Shown: positions 17,411 to 25,556, counted from the stretch's first letter. The stretch is DNA of 32,504 bases from Bacillota bacterium (GCA_021793015.1 JAJYTO010000012.1:1-32504); one strand, 5' to 3'. Numbers and translations: made by a program. Notes: generated by a model not told the origin, from the letters alone.

Positions 17411-18088
17411 ATGCCCAAACTCATTTCGCGTGTTGATATCCTCCCAAGACCGCAACGACAGCTTTGGGGAGAGCTGGGGCAAACGCCGAAGCGATTTGGA
17501 TTCGTGATGTACGGCGGAACGGCGCTGGCCCTGCGTCTTGGACATCGACAGTCCGTAGACTTCGATTTCTTTGCCACTGCTCCCTTTGTATCGTCGTCTC
17601 TGCTTTCCGAGATTCCCTATCTCGATGGGGCGACGGTGCAGCGATCTTCCGAAAACACTCTGACCTGCCTGGTGGATAGAGGCGGTCCTGTACAGGTGTC
17701 TTTCTTTGGGGGTCTGAGCTTAAATCGGGTAGAGGATCCCGACGTCGCGGAGAACGGGATCAAGATTGCCTCACTTCTGGACTTGGCGGCCACCAAGGTC
17801 AAGGTCATTTTGGATCGTGCCAGCGCAAAGGATTATCAAGACATCGATGCGTTGCTTCAGACGGGGATGAATCTGACGGAAGCTTTGGGAGCTGCAGTGG
17901 CTGTTTACGGTCCGCAATTCAATCCCTTGTTGAGCCTCAAAGCTTTGACCTATTTTGAGGACGGCGATGTGAAGCGGCTTGCTCCTGACGCGCAAGTGCG
18001 GTTGCGTACGGCTGCAGCGGCAGACATTACTCGCATCCCCAAGTTTCGGCCGCTTCGTGAATTGGATCCGGAACGGCTAAGATCATGA
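17411..18088 (+). CDS. AbiEii/AbiGii-type nucleotidyltransferase (toxin-like)
   Basis: This 225-aa protein has its start after GGGAGG at 5-6 bases. The nucleotidyltransferase core is GGTALALRLGHRQSVDFDFF at residues 35-54, with the metal-binding pair D50 and D52. A later K-x-x-D region (LLDLAATKVKVILDRASAKDYQDIDAL) is also typical of AbiEii and the MNT/DUF1814-like families. AbiEii proteins block growth by adding nucleotides to tRNA or other targets and are restrained by a partner protein. The stop overlaps the start of a 94-aa gene (ATGA), so the two form an operon. In most AbiE loci the antitoxin comes first; here the small gene comes second, so it may be a different toxin-antitoxin type, or not a toxin at all. 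Confidence 0.75.
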   Translation: MPKLISRVDILPRPQRQLWGELGQTPKRFGFVMYGGTALALRLGHRQSVDFDFFATAPFVSSSLLSEIPYLDGATVQRSSENTLTCLVDRGGPVQVSFFGGLSLNRVEDPDVAENGIKIASLLDLAATKVKVILDRASAKDYQDIDALLQTGMNLTEALGAAVAVYGPQFNPLLSLKALTYFEDGDVKRLAPDAQVRLRTAAAADITRIPKFRPLRELDPERLRS

Positions 18089-18369
18089 TGGACCAAGACC
18101 TGATGGGCGTTGCGTCGAGGGTATGTTGGTTTAAGGCTCCGGCCGAGGTCCTTGCCGACAGCATCTTCTTTCTCGGCCATGTCATGACTTACGGTACCAT
18201 TGAGGACATCCTGACGGTGAAGCGCCATTACACAGACCAGGAGTTCGTGGATGCCTTGGAGAACGCGCCGTCAGGCGTCTTCGACCCTCGTTCCTGGAGT
18301 TATTGGCATGTTGTTTACGGGAAATTGCCTGTGCCGCCTCTGCCGGAGCGAGGAATTCCGGGGCTCTGA
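18085..18369 (+). CDS. small partner protein of the nucleotidyltransferase (antitoxin-like)
   Basis: This 94-aa acidic protein overlaps the preceding stop by 4 bases. Its pattern (WFKAPAEVLADSIFFLGHVMTYGTIEDILTV, then a helix, then FDPRSWSYWHVVYGKLPVPPLP) resembles the DUF6922-like small proteins found next to AbiEii-type nucleotidyltransferases, as I remember them. It has no helix-turn-helix that I can recognise. The coupled position makes a neutralising or targeting partner likely. That is inference from context. Confidence 0.6.
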   Translation: MMDQDLMGVASRVCWFKAPAEVLADSIFFLGHVMTYGTIEDILTVKRHYTDQEFVDALENAPSGVFDPRSWSYWHVVYGKLPVPPLPERGIPGL

Positions 18370-18946
18370 CGGTGGAACGCCGGGTTCCTGCACGAACCTG
18401 GACGAGGGGGTTGAAGTCCGCCCGCTCAGGATGGTTCGAGAGCGGGTTCCCCAGGGGGCTGGATTGAGAAGCTGCTGCCGCATAGGCCAGCGAGTAACAA
18501 GTAGAATCGACCCAAATCGATCCCGAATTGCTCGTGAGGTTTCCGGATTTGCTCCAAGGGGGGCTTTGGGGGCGCGTCACGCTCTTTTGCGATGAGGCGG
18601 CGAGGTCGGACTGGGATGATGGGCCCGCGTCGCCCGTCTTTCTTGGAAATCTGGAGGTGGCGGGATGTGCTGGAACGCACCCGTATCAACCGGAGATAGC
18701 GCAGCGGGATCAGACGGCGGCGGAGAGAGTCGCGAGAACTTTCTTCAAGCTCGTATTTCCGGACGGTCGCGCGACGGAGCGGCGTTTGCCGAACCTCTTG
18801 CTGGATGAGTTGCGGATTGTCCCTGTGGGGACGGTGGTGGACGCGCTGAAGTCGGCGTTTGGAGACTGAGACTGGACGGCTGCGTCGGGCCCATCTGATA
18901 TCTTCGCGCAAAGGATCAGAGCAGCAGGGGACGGGAGGCTGACCGA
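18370..18946. other. 577-base stretch with at most one weak gene
   Basis: Between the toxin-like pair and the epimerase there is no strong gene. The only candidate is the plus-strand ORF at 18528-18869. A short inverted repeat GGTTC-CTGCAC-GAACC lies near the start. The 161-aa minus-strand ORF here is arginine-rich and reads like a shadow. Confidence 0.5.
18528..18869 (+). pseudogene. possible remnant gene, unknown family
   Basis: The frame is open from 18498 to 18869 with a TTG at 18528 but no convincing Shine-Dalgarno. The product has protein-like composition and a plausible folded end (RTFFKLVFPDGRATERRL ... LLLDELRIVPVGTVVDALKS). There are two stops just upstream (18483 and 18495), so it may be the C-terminal rest of a larger gene. 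No family is recognised. Confidence 0.3.
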
Positions 18947-19870
18947 ATGCGGACGATCCTGATCGTTGGCGGCAGCGGTTTCGTGGGAAGAGAACTCGCA
19001 GCGGAATGCGTTCGGGAAGGGTGGCGAACGGTGGTCGCCTCGCGAGACCCCGTGACGGCAGAGAAGACTGCGCCGATGGGCGTGACCGTCTTGCCGCTCC
19101 AGGCGGCGGCAGACATCGAGCGGACGTTGGGCGATTGCCCGGACGCGCTGGTCAATTTGGCCGGTGAAAATTTGCAGTCCGGAAGATGGACGGAGGAGCG
19201 AAAACGCGCAATCTTGTCCAGCCGCGTGGAGACGACGCGCGAACTGGTCGCTTCGATGAGTGGCTGGCGGCAGGCTCCGGGTGTCCTTGTGAATGCTTCT
19301 GCGATCGGGTTTTACGGAACGGACGCGACAAGGGTGTGGACGGAAAACGATCCGGGCGGCGATTCGGATTTCCTGGCAGACGTCGTGAGGCGCTGGGAAA
19401 CAGAGGCGATCCGCGCGGAGGAACTCGGCGTGCGCGTGGTCCTGGCGCGCTTTGGCGTGATTCTGGGAAGGGGAGGAGGGGCGCTCGGCAAACTGGCGCT
19501 GCCTTACCGACTTGGGATCGGAGGCACCGTGGGCTCAGGGGAGCAGTGGGTGTCCTGGGTGCACATGCGGGATGTCGTGCGCATGGTGTTGTGGAGTATT
19601 GACGAAAAAGGGATCGAAGGGCCGCTCAATGTCACTGCACCGCAGCCTGTGACGATGCGCGCGCTTGGGCGGGCGATGGCCCGCGTGACAGGCAGACCGC
19701 ACTGGCTGACTGTGCCGGCGATCGCCCTGCGTTTGGTTTTTGGGGAGATGGCGAGCCTGATGCTCGAAGGACAACGGGTTTTGCCGCAAAAGGCTGTAGA
19801 ACAGGGGTATGCGTTCTATGCGGAGGAAATCGACGCCGCTCTGCGCGATCTGCTGGGGGTGAACTCCTGA
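18947..19870 (+). CDS. TIGR01777-family NAD(P)-dependent epimerase (YfcH/SDR39U1-like)
   Basis: This 307-aa protein is the usual length for the family. The N-terminal Rossmann fingerprint ILIVGGSGFVGREL binds NAD(P). It is followed by VNLAGENLQSGRWTEERKRAILSSRVETTR, which is the family hallmark, then NASAIGFYG with the Tyr, and FLADVVRRWETEA. The C-terminal half contains EQWVSWVHMRDVVRM and the DUF1731-type ending (VLPQKAVEQGYAFYAEEIDAALRDLL). The substrate is unknown for most members. ATG follows a GGGACGGGAGG-like stretch. It is convergent with the sulfate operon on the other strand. Confidence 0.92.
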   Translation: MRTILIVGGSGFVGRELAAECVREGWRTVVASRDPVTAEKTAPMGVTVLPLQAAADIERTLGDCPDALVNLAGENLQSGRWTEERKRAILSSRVETTRELVASMSGWRQAPGVLVNASAIGFYGTDATRVWTENDPGGDSDFLADVVRRWETEAIRAEELGVRVVLARFGVILGRGGGALGKLALPYRLGIGGTVGSGEQWVSWVHMRDVVRMVLWSIDEKGIEGPLNVTAPQPVTMRALGRAMARVTGRPHWLTVPAIALRLVFGEMASLMLEGQRVLPQKAVEQGYAFYAEEIDAALRDLLGVNS

Positions 19871-19970
19871 CTTTGACTGATGCCTCAAACGCCATGTGTG
19901 CCCAGTTTTCATTCTGCTCCGGACTTTTTCACAGGTTTCGGAGATAAGTGCGCATGGAGGGGACTGCGTT

Positions 19971-20156
19971 TCACGCGGCAAAAGAAACAGCGCCGTCCTC
20001 GCCTCGATTGCGGCAACAGGATCGGCGCTGCTCTGCCTTGCGGTTCGGAACCACCTGTGTTTGCGGCTTGCGATTCCATTCGTTTCGCAACAGCGTCGGG
20101 TCGGGCCTGCCTTCCCGCATCATCTTCTTCCGCCGTCTCCGTGCTTTCGTGTTCAT
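19971..20156 (-). CDS. small very basic conserved-looking protein
   Basis: The 61-aa product starts at the ATG at 20156, preceded on the minus strand by GGGGGG. It begins MNTKARRRRKKMMREGR and contains KPQTQVVPNRKAEQRR, followed by two cysteines. Short Lys/Arg-rich proteins with a KPxTxVVPNKK-type segment occur in Bacillales; I recognise the style but not a named function. The ORF track extends it upstream to a TTG at 20378, but the shorter form has the better start. RNA binding is plausible from composition only. It lies 223 bases after the sulfotransferase. Confidence 0.5.
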   Translation of the reverse strand: MNTKARRRRKKMMREGRPDPTLLRNEWNRKPQTQVVPNRKAEQRRSCCRNRGEDGAVSFAA

Positions 20157-20379
20157 GATCAACCCCCCACACACATACTCATCATGGTTATCACTATTGT
20201 ACGACATCTTCAATAACTTTGCCTGCGATTCCGCCCGCGCGATATCAAAATCCACAGTTCGGATGCAACGCAAATCCGGGAGGAGGTTGCGCAGCCAAAC
20301 GTCCGCCCAAGCGCCCGTACCTTCATTCAGCGGCCGAATTGCCGACATTGGGGCGGCGGAAATGGCCGGAATACGCAAT

Positions 20380-21273
20380 TCAGCGCAGCCAGGCGGACAG
20401 ATCGCGGTTCAGCAGACTCTGCAGTTGTGAGATGTCGGCGGCGAAAAACTCCTGAAGGGAGGCGCGGGTTGCGGGATGCATCTGCGTCTTTTCGAGGAGC
20501 ATGGATTTCGCGCGGTTGCCCAGCCGCTCCCGAAGGTCCGCCGGCACAAACGGCTTGACCATTTCCTTGAGCGCATTGGGTTTCGTGACGAAGTTGAACA
20601 ATGCCCTGGATTTTGGCATTCCCGATTCGTTGTAGCGAATGGAACTGTCAATGGCAAAACGCGGGTTGACGCCGAGAAATGCAAACAGTTCGGACATGAC
20701 GGCTGCGTTGTCGCGGCTGAAATCATCATAGAGGATGACCTTCACCTGCTCCCGTCCAAATACGTCCAGATAGCGGCGCACCTGTTCTGTGTACAGGCCC
20801 AGTTCCCGGTACAGCCACAGCGGCTCATAATCCAACCGCTTGCGGTTGGCCTCTTCCCGCAAGCCATCCTCGAAAGACAACGTTTCCCGCTCATCGCGCA
20901 GCAGGTGCATGTAGGCGGAAAAGGCCCGGTCCACAGGGTTTCGCAAAACGATGACGATCTTCATGTCCGGATTCTCGCTGTGGATGCGTTCCGCTGTGCC
21001 GGGATAATAGAGATAGAACGCGGACGATTCGCCGATTGCGATTTCATTGCCCACAGCGTCAAACAGGCTTTCATAGCGTTCTCTTGAGCCGATCGTCTCG
21101 GTGTTCATGCCCTCGTCTCCCCGCCCGTTGAATCTGGCCGGAAAGCTTGGCATCGCGAAGTAATGCGCCTCCTTCTTGACAGGCAAGTAGACTTCCGGAT
21201 GCTGGGCAAGATAGCGATCGATGGAACTGGTGCCCGATTTGGCGGCGCCTACGATAAGAAAGTTGGGTAACAT
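20380..21273 (-). CDS. PAPS-dependent sulfotransferase
   Basis: This 297-aa protein starts at the ATG at 21273 with GGGAGGAG 6-7 bases upstream; the ORF-track extension to 21402 lacks a ribosome site. The 5'-phosphosulfate loop is IVGAAKSGTSSIDRYL (residues 7-22), and the 3'-phosphate site is VLRNPVDRAFSAYMH (about 99-113), both standard for the sulfotransferase fold. Further blocks (FLIVGAAKSGTS, KEAHYF, LRDERETLSFEDGL) resemble heparan-sulfate-type and bacterial carbohydrate sulfotransferases. It would move the sulfuryl group of PAPS to a hydroxyl or amino group of an acceptor and release PAP. It is the last main gene of cysC-sat-nrnA-like-sulfotransferase, 109 bases after the phosphatase. 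There is no signal peptide, so it acts in the cytosol. Confidence 0.9.
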   Translation of the reverse strand: MLPNFLIVGAAKSGTSSIDRYLAQHPEVYLPVKKEAHYFAMPSFPARFNGRGDEGMNTETIGSRERYESLFDAVGNEIAIGESSAFYLYYPGTAERIHSENPDMKIVIVLRNPVDRAFSAYMHLLRDERETLSFEDGLREEANRKRLDYEPLWLYRELGLYTEQVRRYLDVFGREQVKVILYDDFSRDNAAVMSELFAFLGVNPRFAIDSSIRYNESGMPKSRALFNFVTKPNALKEMVKPFVPADLRERLGNRAKSMLLEKTQMHPATRASLQEFFAADISQLQSLLNRDLSAWLR

Positions 21274-21382
21274 GATTCTCCTCCCACAAAAGATTGGACC
21301 ATGGGTCGTCTCCGAGTGCACGTTGGCAAACGCGTGTTCCGTGGTGTGCATGGCTACCGCTGTCCCCACACGCCGACCGTCG

Positions 21383-22396
21383 TCAGGCGGATGCTGCATC
21401 AAGCAGGTTTCTGGCCGCCGCGAGCAATGCGTCCATGTCCGCTTCTGTTGCGATCACCGCGCCAGCTCGAAATTCGTGCCCGCCGCCCCCGAATCGGCGC
21501 GCCAGTTCCAGCACGGGAACTCCACGCCCGCGCAGGCGCACGCGAATTTCAGTCGGACTCTGCTGCACGAAGAGCACGAAGAGCCGGCCGGGGAGCCGTT
21601 CCAGTTCCTCCGTCATCTGCGCGGCCTCATCGGGAGGGATTCCGGCCTCCCGCATCGCCGCCAGATCCAAATAGGACGCCATCAGACCGCCATCGCTGCG
21701 CGCGTTTCTTCTGAGTGTTTCACCGAGTCTGAAATACCCGAACGAACGGGTGTCCAAACGCTCTGCAATCGCGATTTTGTCAATCTGCGCCTTGGCTTCC
21801 AGAAAAGCCGCGGTCGTATACGTGCGTGTTGCCGTATCCCGCTTAAACCATTGAGTGTCCGAGACGATGCCAGTGTACAGATATTGGCATATTTCTGCAG
21901 TGAAAAGCGGGGTGGCGGTGATGCGTTCCAGTTCCTGCAGCAGAAGCGTCAGCATCTCCGCCGTGGAACTTGCCTGCGCGTCGATCAGGTTCAGAGTTCC
22001 GTAGCCCAGGTTGGACTCATGATGATCGATCACAATGTCAATGGCGCACAGGTCGCGTAACAGTTCAGGCGGTGTCGCCGTCTCGTTGCCGTATTTTGCG
22101 ATCAGGCCAGCGATCCGCTTACGGGTGTCGCGATCGAGTGCGAGGCGACCGACATTGCCGGTGTCAAGCGCCACCAGCAGAGCGTTTGCGAAGGGGTGCT
22201 CCGGGATCTGCGCGGCGGGCAGAAGCCAGCGCAGATGCTCCGGCAAATCGTGCGCAACGCTGACGGTTTTGCCGATTTGCCGCAGCGCCAGCGCCAGCGC
22301 GAATACGGACGCGGAATCGGCGTCGCCGCGCACGTGCGTGATCAAGTGGATGGGATTGGAAGCCGCGAGATTTGAAGCAATCTCGTTGTACGTCAC
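21383..22396 (-). CDS. DHH/DHHA1 phosphoesterase, NrnA-like (nanoRNase / PAP phosphatase)
   Basis: This 337-aa protein has a GTG start at 22396 with GAGGTG about 8 bases upstream. The DHH domain motifs are all there: THVRGDADS (usual HxNPDGDxxGS; both Asp kept, Asn and Pro changed), LDTGNVGR, IDHHES and GIVSDT. The DHHA1 domain has GGGGHEFRAGA. NrnA-type enzymes degrade short oligoribonucleotides and 3'-phosphoadenosine 5'-phosphate (PAP). PAP is the by-product of sulfotransferases, and the gene lies directly between sat and a sulfotransferase. PAP removal is therefore the likely main job. The altered first motif may reflect a changed substrate range. It is 36 bases downstream of sat. Confidence 0.85.
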   Translation of the reverse strand: MTYNEIASNLAASNPIHLITHVRGDADSASVFALALALRQIGKTVSVAHDLPEHLRWLLPAAQIPEHPFANALLVALDTGNVGRLALDRDTRKRIAGLIAKYGNETATPPELLRDLCAIDIVIDHHESNLGYGTLNLIDAQASSTAEMLTLLLQELERITATPLFTAEICQYLYTGIVSDTQWFKRDTATRTYTTAAFLEAKAQIDKIAIAERLDTRSFGYFRLGETLRRNARSDGGLMASYLDLAAMREAGIPPDEAAQMTEELERLPGRLFVLFVQQSPTEIRVRLRGRGVPVLELARRFGGGGHEFRAGAVIATEADMDALLAAARNLLDAASA

Positions 22397-22432
22397 CTTG
22401 CAGCACCTCAGTCAGTGAATGGCGTTCTTGAA

Positions 22433-23596
22433 TCATACTTGCGCCGCAAATTTTTCATAAAACTCCATCAGGACGGCCACCACTTCCGGACGGCTGAATT
22501 CAGGCGGGGGCGCGATGCCCTGGACGAGCATGGAGCGCACCTTTGTGCCGGAAAGAATGACTCTGGATTCCTCGCCGTGCGGACACGTCTTCGTCGTTGA
22601 CATCCCTGCGCAAGATGTGCAGTAGAATGCGTGTTCGAAAAACAGCGGGGTGATTCCGACTTCTTCCTTCGTGAACGATTGAAAGATGTGCTGGGCGTCA
22701 TAGCTGCCATAGTAATTTCCGACGCCCGCGTGATCCCGGCCGACAATAAAATGTGTACAGCCAAAATTCTTGCGCACCAGCGCGTGCAGGATCGCTTCGC
22801 GCGGCCCGGCGTAGCGCATGGCGGCGGTGTAGGCGCCAAGCAGCACCCGACCCTGTGGATAGTAGTGGTCGATCACTGCGTGATAGGCCCGCATGCGAAG
22901 ATCGGCAGGCACATCGTCGTCTTTTGTGGGGCCGACCAATGGATGGATGTAGAGGCCGTCGACTGTTTCCAGAGCGCATTTTTGAATATACTCATGCGCC
23001 CGATGGATCGGGTTTCGCGTCTGAAATCCGACGACCGTTTTCCATCCGCGCTGCTCAAAATAGCGTCTCGCCTCTTCCGGGGTGTGCGCATACTCGGCAA
23101 ATGGGTCAGCATCTGGCGTGGGTATGACCGTGATGGGGCCGCCCAGGTAGGTGTCGCCCCTGTGCAGCGTGACGTTGACGCCCGGATGTCCGGTTTCGTC
23201 TGTTCCATAAATTCGGCTCACGTCTGCACGGAGATTTGGACGGTAGACGCTGTTCGCGGTAAGAATCGCGTGAGCGACGCCGCGTTGATCGCAAAGGGCC
23301 AACTGCTCACCGGGCGCAATGCGCGAAGCGATATCCTGCGTCACAGGAAGCACCACGGGAAGAGACCACAACAGTCCGCTTGCCAGACGCATGTTTGCGA
23401 CCACTTCTCGGTAGTCTGATTCCTCCATAAAGCCGGTCAGCGGCGAAAATGCGCCCATGCCGATCTGACGGATGTCAGACAGCGCGATCTCGTCCACCTG
23501 GATTTTTCGCAGAGTCGACGCCTCATCGACTGCACGGTTTGACAGACGGTTCACCAGCGTGCCGCCGTGGGGTGCGATTAGAGTCAATACGTTCAC
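22433..23596 (-). CDS. sat: sulfate adenylyltransferase (ATP sulfurylase)
   Basis: This enzyme catalyses ATP + sulfate to adenylyl sulfate (APS) + pyrophosphate. The best start is GTG 23596 (387 aa), close to the normal length; TTG 23587 (384 aa) has better spacing to GAGGA. The ORF-track start at 23695 lies inside cysC. Motifs: IGMGAFSPLTGFM, QTRNPIHRAHEY at 192-203 (ATP/sulfate site), LVGPTKDDDVPADLRMR and MRYAGPREAILHALVRKNFG followed by IVGRDHAG. Cysteines near the C-terminus (FYCTSCAGMSTTKTCPHG) form a CxxC-type zinc site known from the homooligomeric bacterial type. It starts 11 bases after the cysC stop, so translation is coupled. There is no CysN or CysD. Confidence 0.96.
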   Translation of the reverse strand: MNVLTLIAPHGGTLVNRLSNRAVDEASTLRKIQVDEIALSDIRQIGMGAFSPLTGFMEESDYREVVANMRLASGLLWSLPVVLPVTQDIASRIAPGEQLALCDQRGVAHAILTANSVYRPNLRADVSRIYGTDETGHPGVNVTLHRGDTYLGGPITVIPTPDADPFAEYAHTPEEARRYFEQRGWKTVVGFQTRNPIHRAHEYIQKCALETVDGLYIHPLVGPTKDDDVPADLRMRAYHAVIDHYYPQGRVLLGAYTAAMRYAGPREAILHALVRKNFGCTHFIVGRDHAGVGNYYGSYDAQHIFQSFTKEEVGITPLFFEHAFYCTSCAGMSTTKTCPHGEESRVILSGTKVRSMLVQGIAPPPEFSRPEVVAVLMEFYEKFAAQV

Positions 23597-23607
23597 TTCC
23601 TCGTGGA

Positions 23608-24255
23608 TCAAGATGAATGGCTCGCGGTGGATATGCTGCCCATCTCCGCGCCGTTTTGCATAGACACCGTACCGCTCACATAGTGCGCAATCCAACGAGT
23701 GGCGTCTTCCGCGGACTGCCTGTCCGTATGAATGGTTATTTCTGCGTCCAGCGGCGGCTCGTACGGTGAACTGATGCCCGTAAAGTCGCTGATGGCGCCA
23801 GCCTGCGCTTTCTTATACAGGCCCTTGGGATCGCGTTCAATACAGACTTCAAGCGGGCACTCCACAAAAACCTCAATGAATTCACCGGGAGCGAACAGCG
23901 CGCGCGCCGTGTTGCGATCCGCGCGAAGCGGCGAGATCATCGCGACGATAACCACAATGCCCGCATCCACGAACAATTTGGCAGTGTGCGCGACACGCCG
24001 AATATTCTCCTGACGGTCGGCCAGCGAGAAACCCAGGTCCTGGTTCAGGCCGTGCCTGACGTTATCGCCGTCGAGCAGGTATGTACGGATGCCTGCGTGG
24101 TGAAGTTGCAGTTCCAGCGAGTTGGCGATTGTTGACTTGCCCGCTCCCGACAGACCGGTGAACCAGACGGCGCAACTGGTGTGCCCGTGCTGCTGTGCAC
24201 GCGCGGCTCTCGTGACTTTATTGTCGTTCCAGGTCAAATTGCGCAAGTTATCCAC
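23608..24255 (-). CDS. cysC: adenylylsulfate (APS) kinase
   Basis: This kinase phosphorylates APS to PAPS. GTG 24255 (215 aa) has AGGAGG 6-7 bases upstream; the ORF-track extension to 24360 lacks a ribosome site. Walker [10 protein letters not shown] is at residues 34-42. [34 protein letters not shown] is the APS kinase signature, and [27 protein letters not shown] holds the lid. The core is complete. A C-terminal tail of about 15 residues (after YVSGTVS) is unusual and may be an artefact of the stop codon position. It heads the operon with sat, and its product PAPS is the donor for the sulfotransferase downstream. Confidence 0.96.
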   Translation of the reverse strand: MDNLRNLTWNDNKVTRAARAQQHGHTSCAVWFTGLSGAGKSTIANSLELQLHHAGIRTYLLDGDNVRHGLNQDLGFSLADRQENIRRVAHTAKLFVDAGIVVIVAMISPLRADRNTARALFAPGEFIEVFVECPLEVCIERDPKGLYKKAQAGAISDFTGISSPYEPPLDAEITIHTDRQSAEDATRWIAHYVSGTVSMQNGAEMGSISTASHSS

Positions 24256-24334
24256 ATGTAGCCTCCTACCCTGTATATCCGGGCTCGTCCGTTCTGTCGC
24301 ATGATCGGCGTTCCGATCAATTCGGATATGCATG

Positions 24335-24346
24335 TCGCACGTGCGA
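24335..24346. promoter_or_regulatory. 12-bp palindrome upstream of cysC
   Basis: TCGCACGTGCGA is a perfect palindrome about 80 bases before the cysC start. A second symmetric site, GATCGG-CGTT-CCGATC, lies at 24303-24318. Both are in the expected operator or 5' leader region. No promoter match is good enough to fix the transcription start, so this is only a candidate binding site. Confidence 0.2.
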
Positions 24347-24526
24347 TTGGCAGCAGTCAATCATGCGAATCCAATACAATGGTGTGAATCAAAATTGTCA
24401 TACCGAATCCAGTATAACCGTAAAATCTCGAAATTACATTAGCGTTTTTTTGGAAGACTGCGCAGGGGCGCCGCAAAACCCGGGCATGGCAGTCTATCCC
24501 GAAAATAATGATGGTCCCTGCCGGTC

Positions 24527-24597
24527 GGAGTCATATATTGCGCCCCTGCTCAGACAGCGCTGTCGCTAAACTCGCGACGGGCGCAATATATGACTCC
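24527..24597 (+). repeat. palindromic repeat, copy 1 (71 bp)
   Basis: Perfect 19-bp inverted arms GGAGTCATATATTGCGCCC (24527-24545) and GGGCGCAATATATGACTCC (24579-24597) enclose about 33 bases. It is preceded by GTCTATCCCGAAAATA and CCTGCCGGTC, which recur with copy 2 and partly copy 3. The loop differs from copies 2 and 3 at several positions. Confidence 0.95.
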
Positions 24598-24690
24598 TCC
24601 CCGAGCGGGCCTTGCATTCGCGAAGAACACTGCTGGCGCGTGAGCGCCATGAAAGTCTATCCCGAAAATATAAGATTGTCCCTGCCGGCC

Positions 24691-24760
24691 GGAGTCATAT
24701 ATTGCGCCCCTGCTCAAACAGCGCTTCGCACAACTCGCGACGGGCGCAATATATGACTCC
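24691..24760 (+). repeat. palindromic repeat, copy 2 (70 bp)
   Basis: It has the same arms as copy 1. The loop is CTGCTCAAACAGCG followed by CTTCGCACAACTCGCGAC. The whole 70 bp is identical to the reverse complement of copy 3 as far as I can compare. Confidence 0.95.
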
Positions 24761-24829
24761 TCCCCAAGTGAGTTTTGCACCTGTGAAAAACTTCGCGGCG
24801 GCTTTTGGTCATGGGTTGTTGGCAGACGG

Positions 24830-25399
24830 TCAGTTCGCGGTGGCGCTGACCGTCTGATTGTGAACGCTGTTTAGAAATTGGGCGATCGTCGATTGATAGG
24901 CGGGATTGGACTGTTCATTGTTGACGATGATCTCGCGAACTCCCGTCGGGATCGGCGAGATGTACAGGGTATACGTCATGGAACCTGGCATGAGGAAGGA
25001 CAGTTCCGTGCCGTAGGCGGTCTGCCGATCGAGGATCAACTGATCCTGCGCGAAAGTTTGCTTGAGGCGGTTTATCTCCTGTTGCGCAGTGATGCCGGGT
25101 TGTGAGTTGATTTCAACCCCCAGCAGCAACTTATACGCGGTTTGCGCAGAATTTAAGAGGGCGCCGCCAACCAGTTGAACGTTGGGGCCGGCGTCGCTCG
25201 CGTCGACGAAATTGGCAGGGTAGGAAAATGTCACCGCATTTGCGACCGTGTGCGCGGTCCACGGCACAGCACTTTGCGAAGAGCGCAAGGCCGCGTACGC
25301 TGCGGACGCCGGCACGGCCAAGCCGACGCACAGCAGCAGGGATCCGAGTGCAACATTCCTGCGCCGCCAAGTTCTGCTGTTCCATCTATTGGTCAACAT
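24830..25399 (-). CDS. exported protein of unknown function
   Basis: This 189-aa protein has an ATG at 25399 and GAGG about 9 bases upstream. A basic N-terminus (WNSRTWRRRNVALGS) and hydrophobic stretch LLLCVGLAVPASAAYA give a clear signal peptide, probably cleaved near ASA-AYA. The mature part is a compact alpha/beta-looking domain with VTFSYPANFVDAS, a start typical of small lipoprotein-like or PsbP-like folds, but the family is not recognised. No lipobox cysteine is present. Downstream lies the repeat region. Confidence 0.65.
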   Translation of the reverse strand: MLTNRWNSRTWRRRNVALGSLLLCVGLAVPASAAYAALRSSQSAVPWTAHTVANAVTFSYPANFVDASDAGPNVQLVGGALLNSAQTAYKLLLGVEINSQPGITAQQEINRLKQTFAQDQLILDRQTAYGTELSFLMPGSMTYTLYISPIPTGVREIIVNNEQSNPAYQSTIAQFLNSVHNQTVSATAN

Positions 25400-25497
25400 G
25401 TGTCATCGCCTCGTATGATGATGCATGGCTGTGTTCGGAATGAATTCTTTGCTTATGAGTTCCTTACTATATGTCGGTCTTTACTCTATAGACGATT

Positions 25498-25556
25498 GCC
25501 GACAGAAAAAGTTTCGGCTTTTTTGCCGATTTTCAAACCGGATCGGCAATTTTTTT
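25498..25556 (+). terminator. two overlapping hairpins, each followed by T-runs (terminator or attenuator)
   Basis: Segment 1 GCCGA (25498-25502) pairs with segment 2 TCGGC (25514-25518), followed by TTTTTT. Segment 3 TTGCCGAT (25523-25530) pairs with segment 4 ATCGGCAA (25542-25549), followed by TTTTTTT. Segments 2 and 3 can also pair with each other. The run ends 79 bases before the spoVAF-like start. The sequence alone does not say whether it ends a short upstream transcript or controls read-through into spoVAF. Confidence 0.65.

Larger units (their letters stand above)
24256..24829. other. 574-base intergenic region holding the repeat copies 1 and 2
   Basis: Between cysC and the exported protein there is no credible gene; the ORFs here are repeats of each other. 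It contains the possible cysC leader (24256-24480) and two copies of the 19-bp-arm palindromic repeat. A unit of about 160 bp is repeated in tandem (GTCTATCCCGAAAATA at 24492 and 24654). Confidence 0.7.

Noticed and set aside
18426-18911. 161-aa minus-strand ORF
   Set aside because: Strongly arginine-rich composition and no ribosome site; it is better explained as antisense to the weak plus-strand remnant.
24363-24857. Plus-strand ORFs across the palindromic repeats (68 to 82 aa)
   Set aside because: They are translations of the repeat sequence; two of them contain the same SHILRPC segment because the DNA is repeated.
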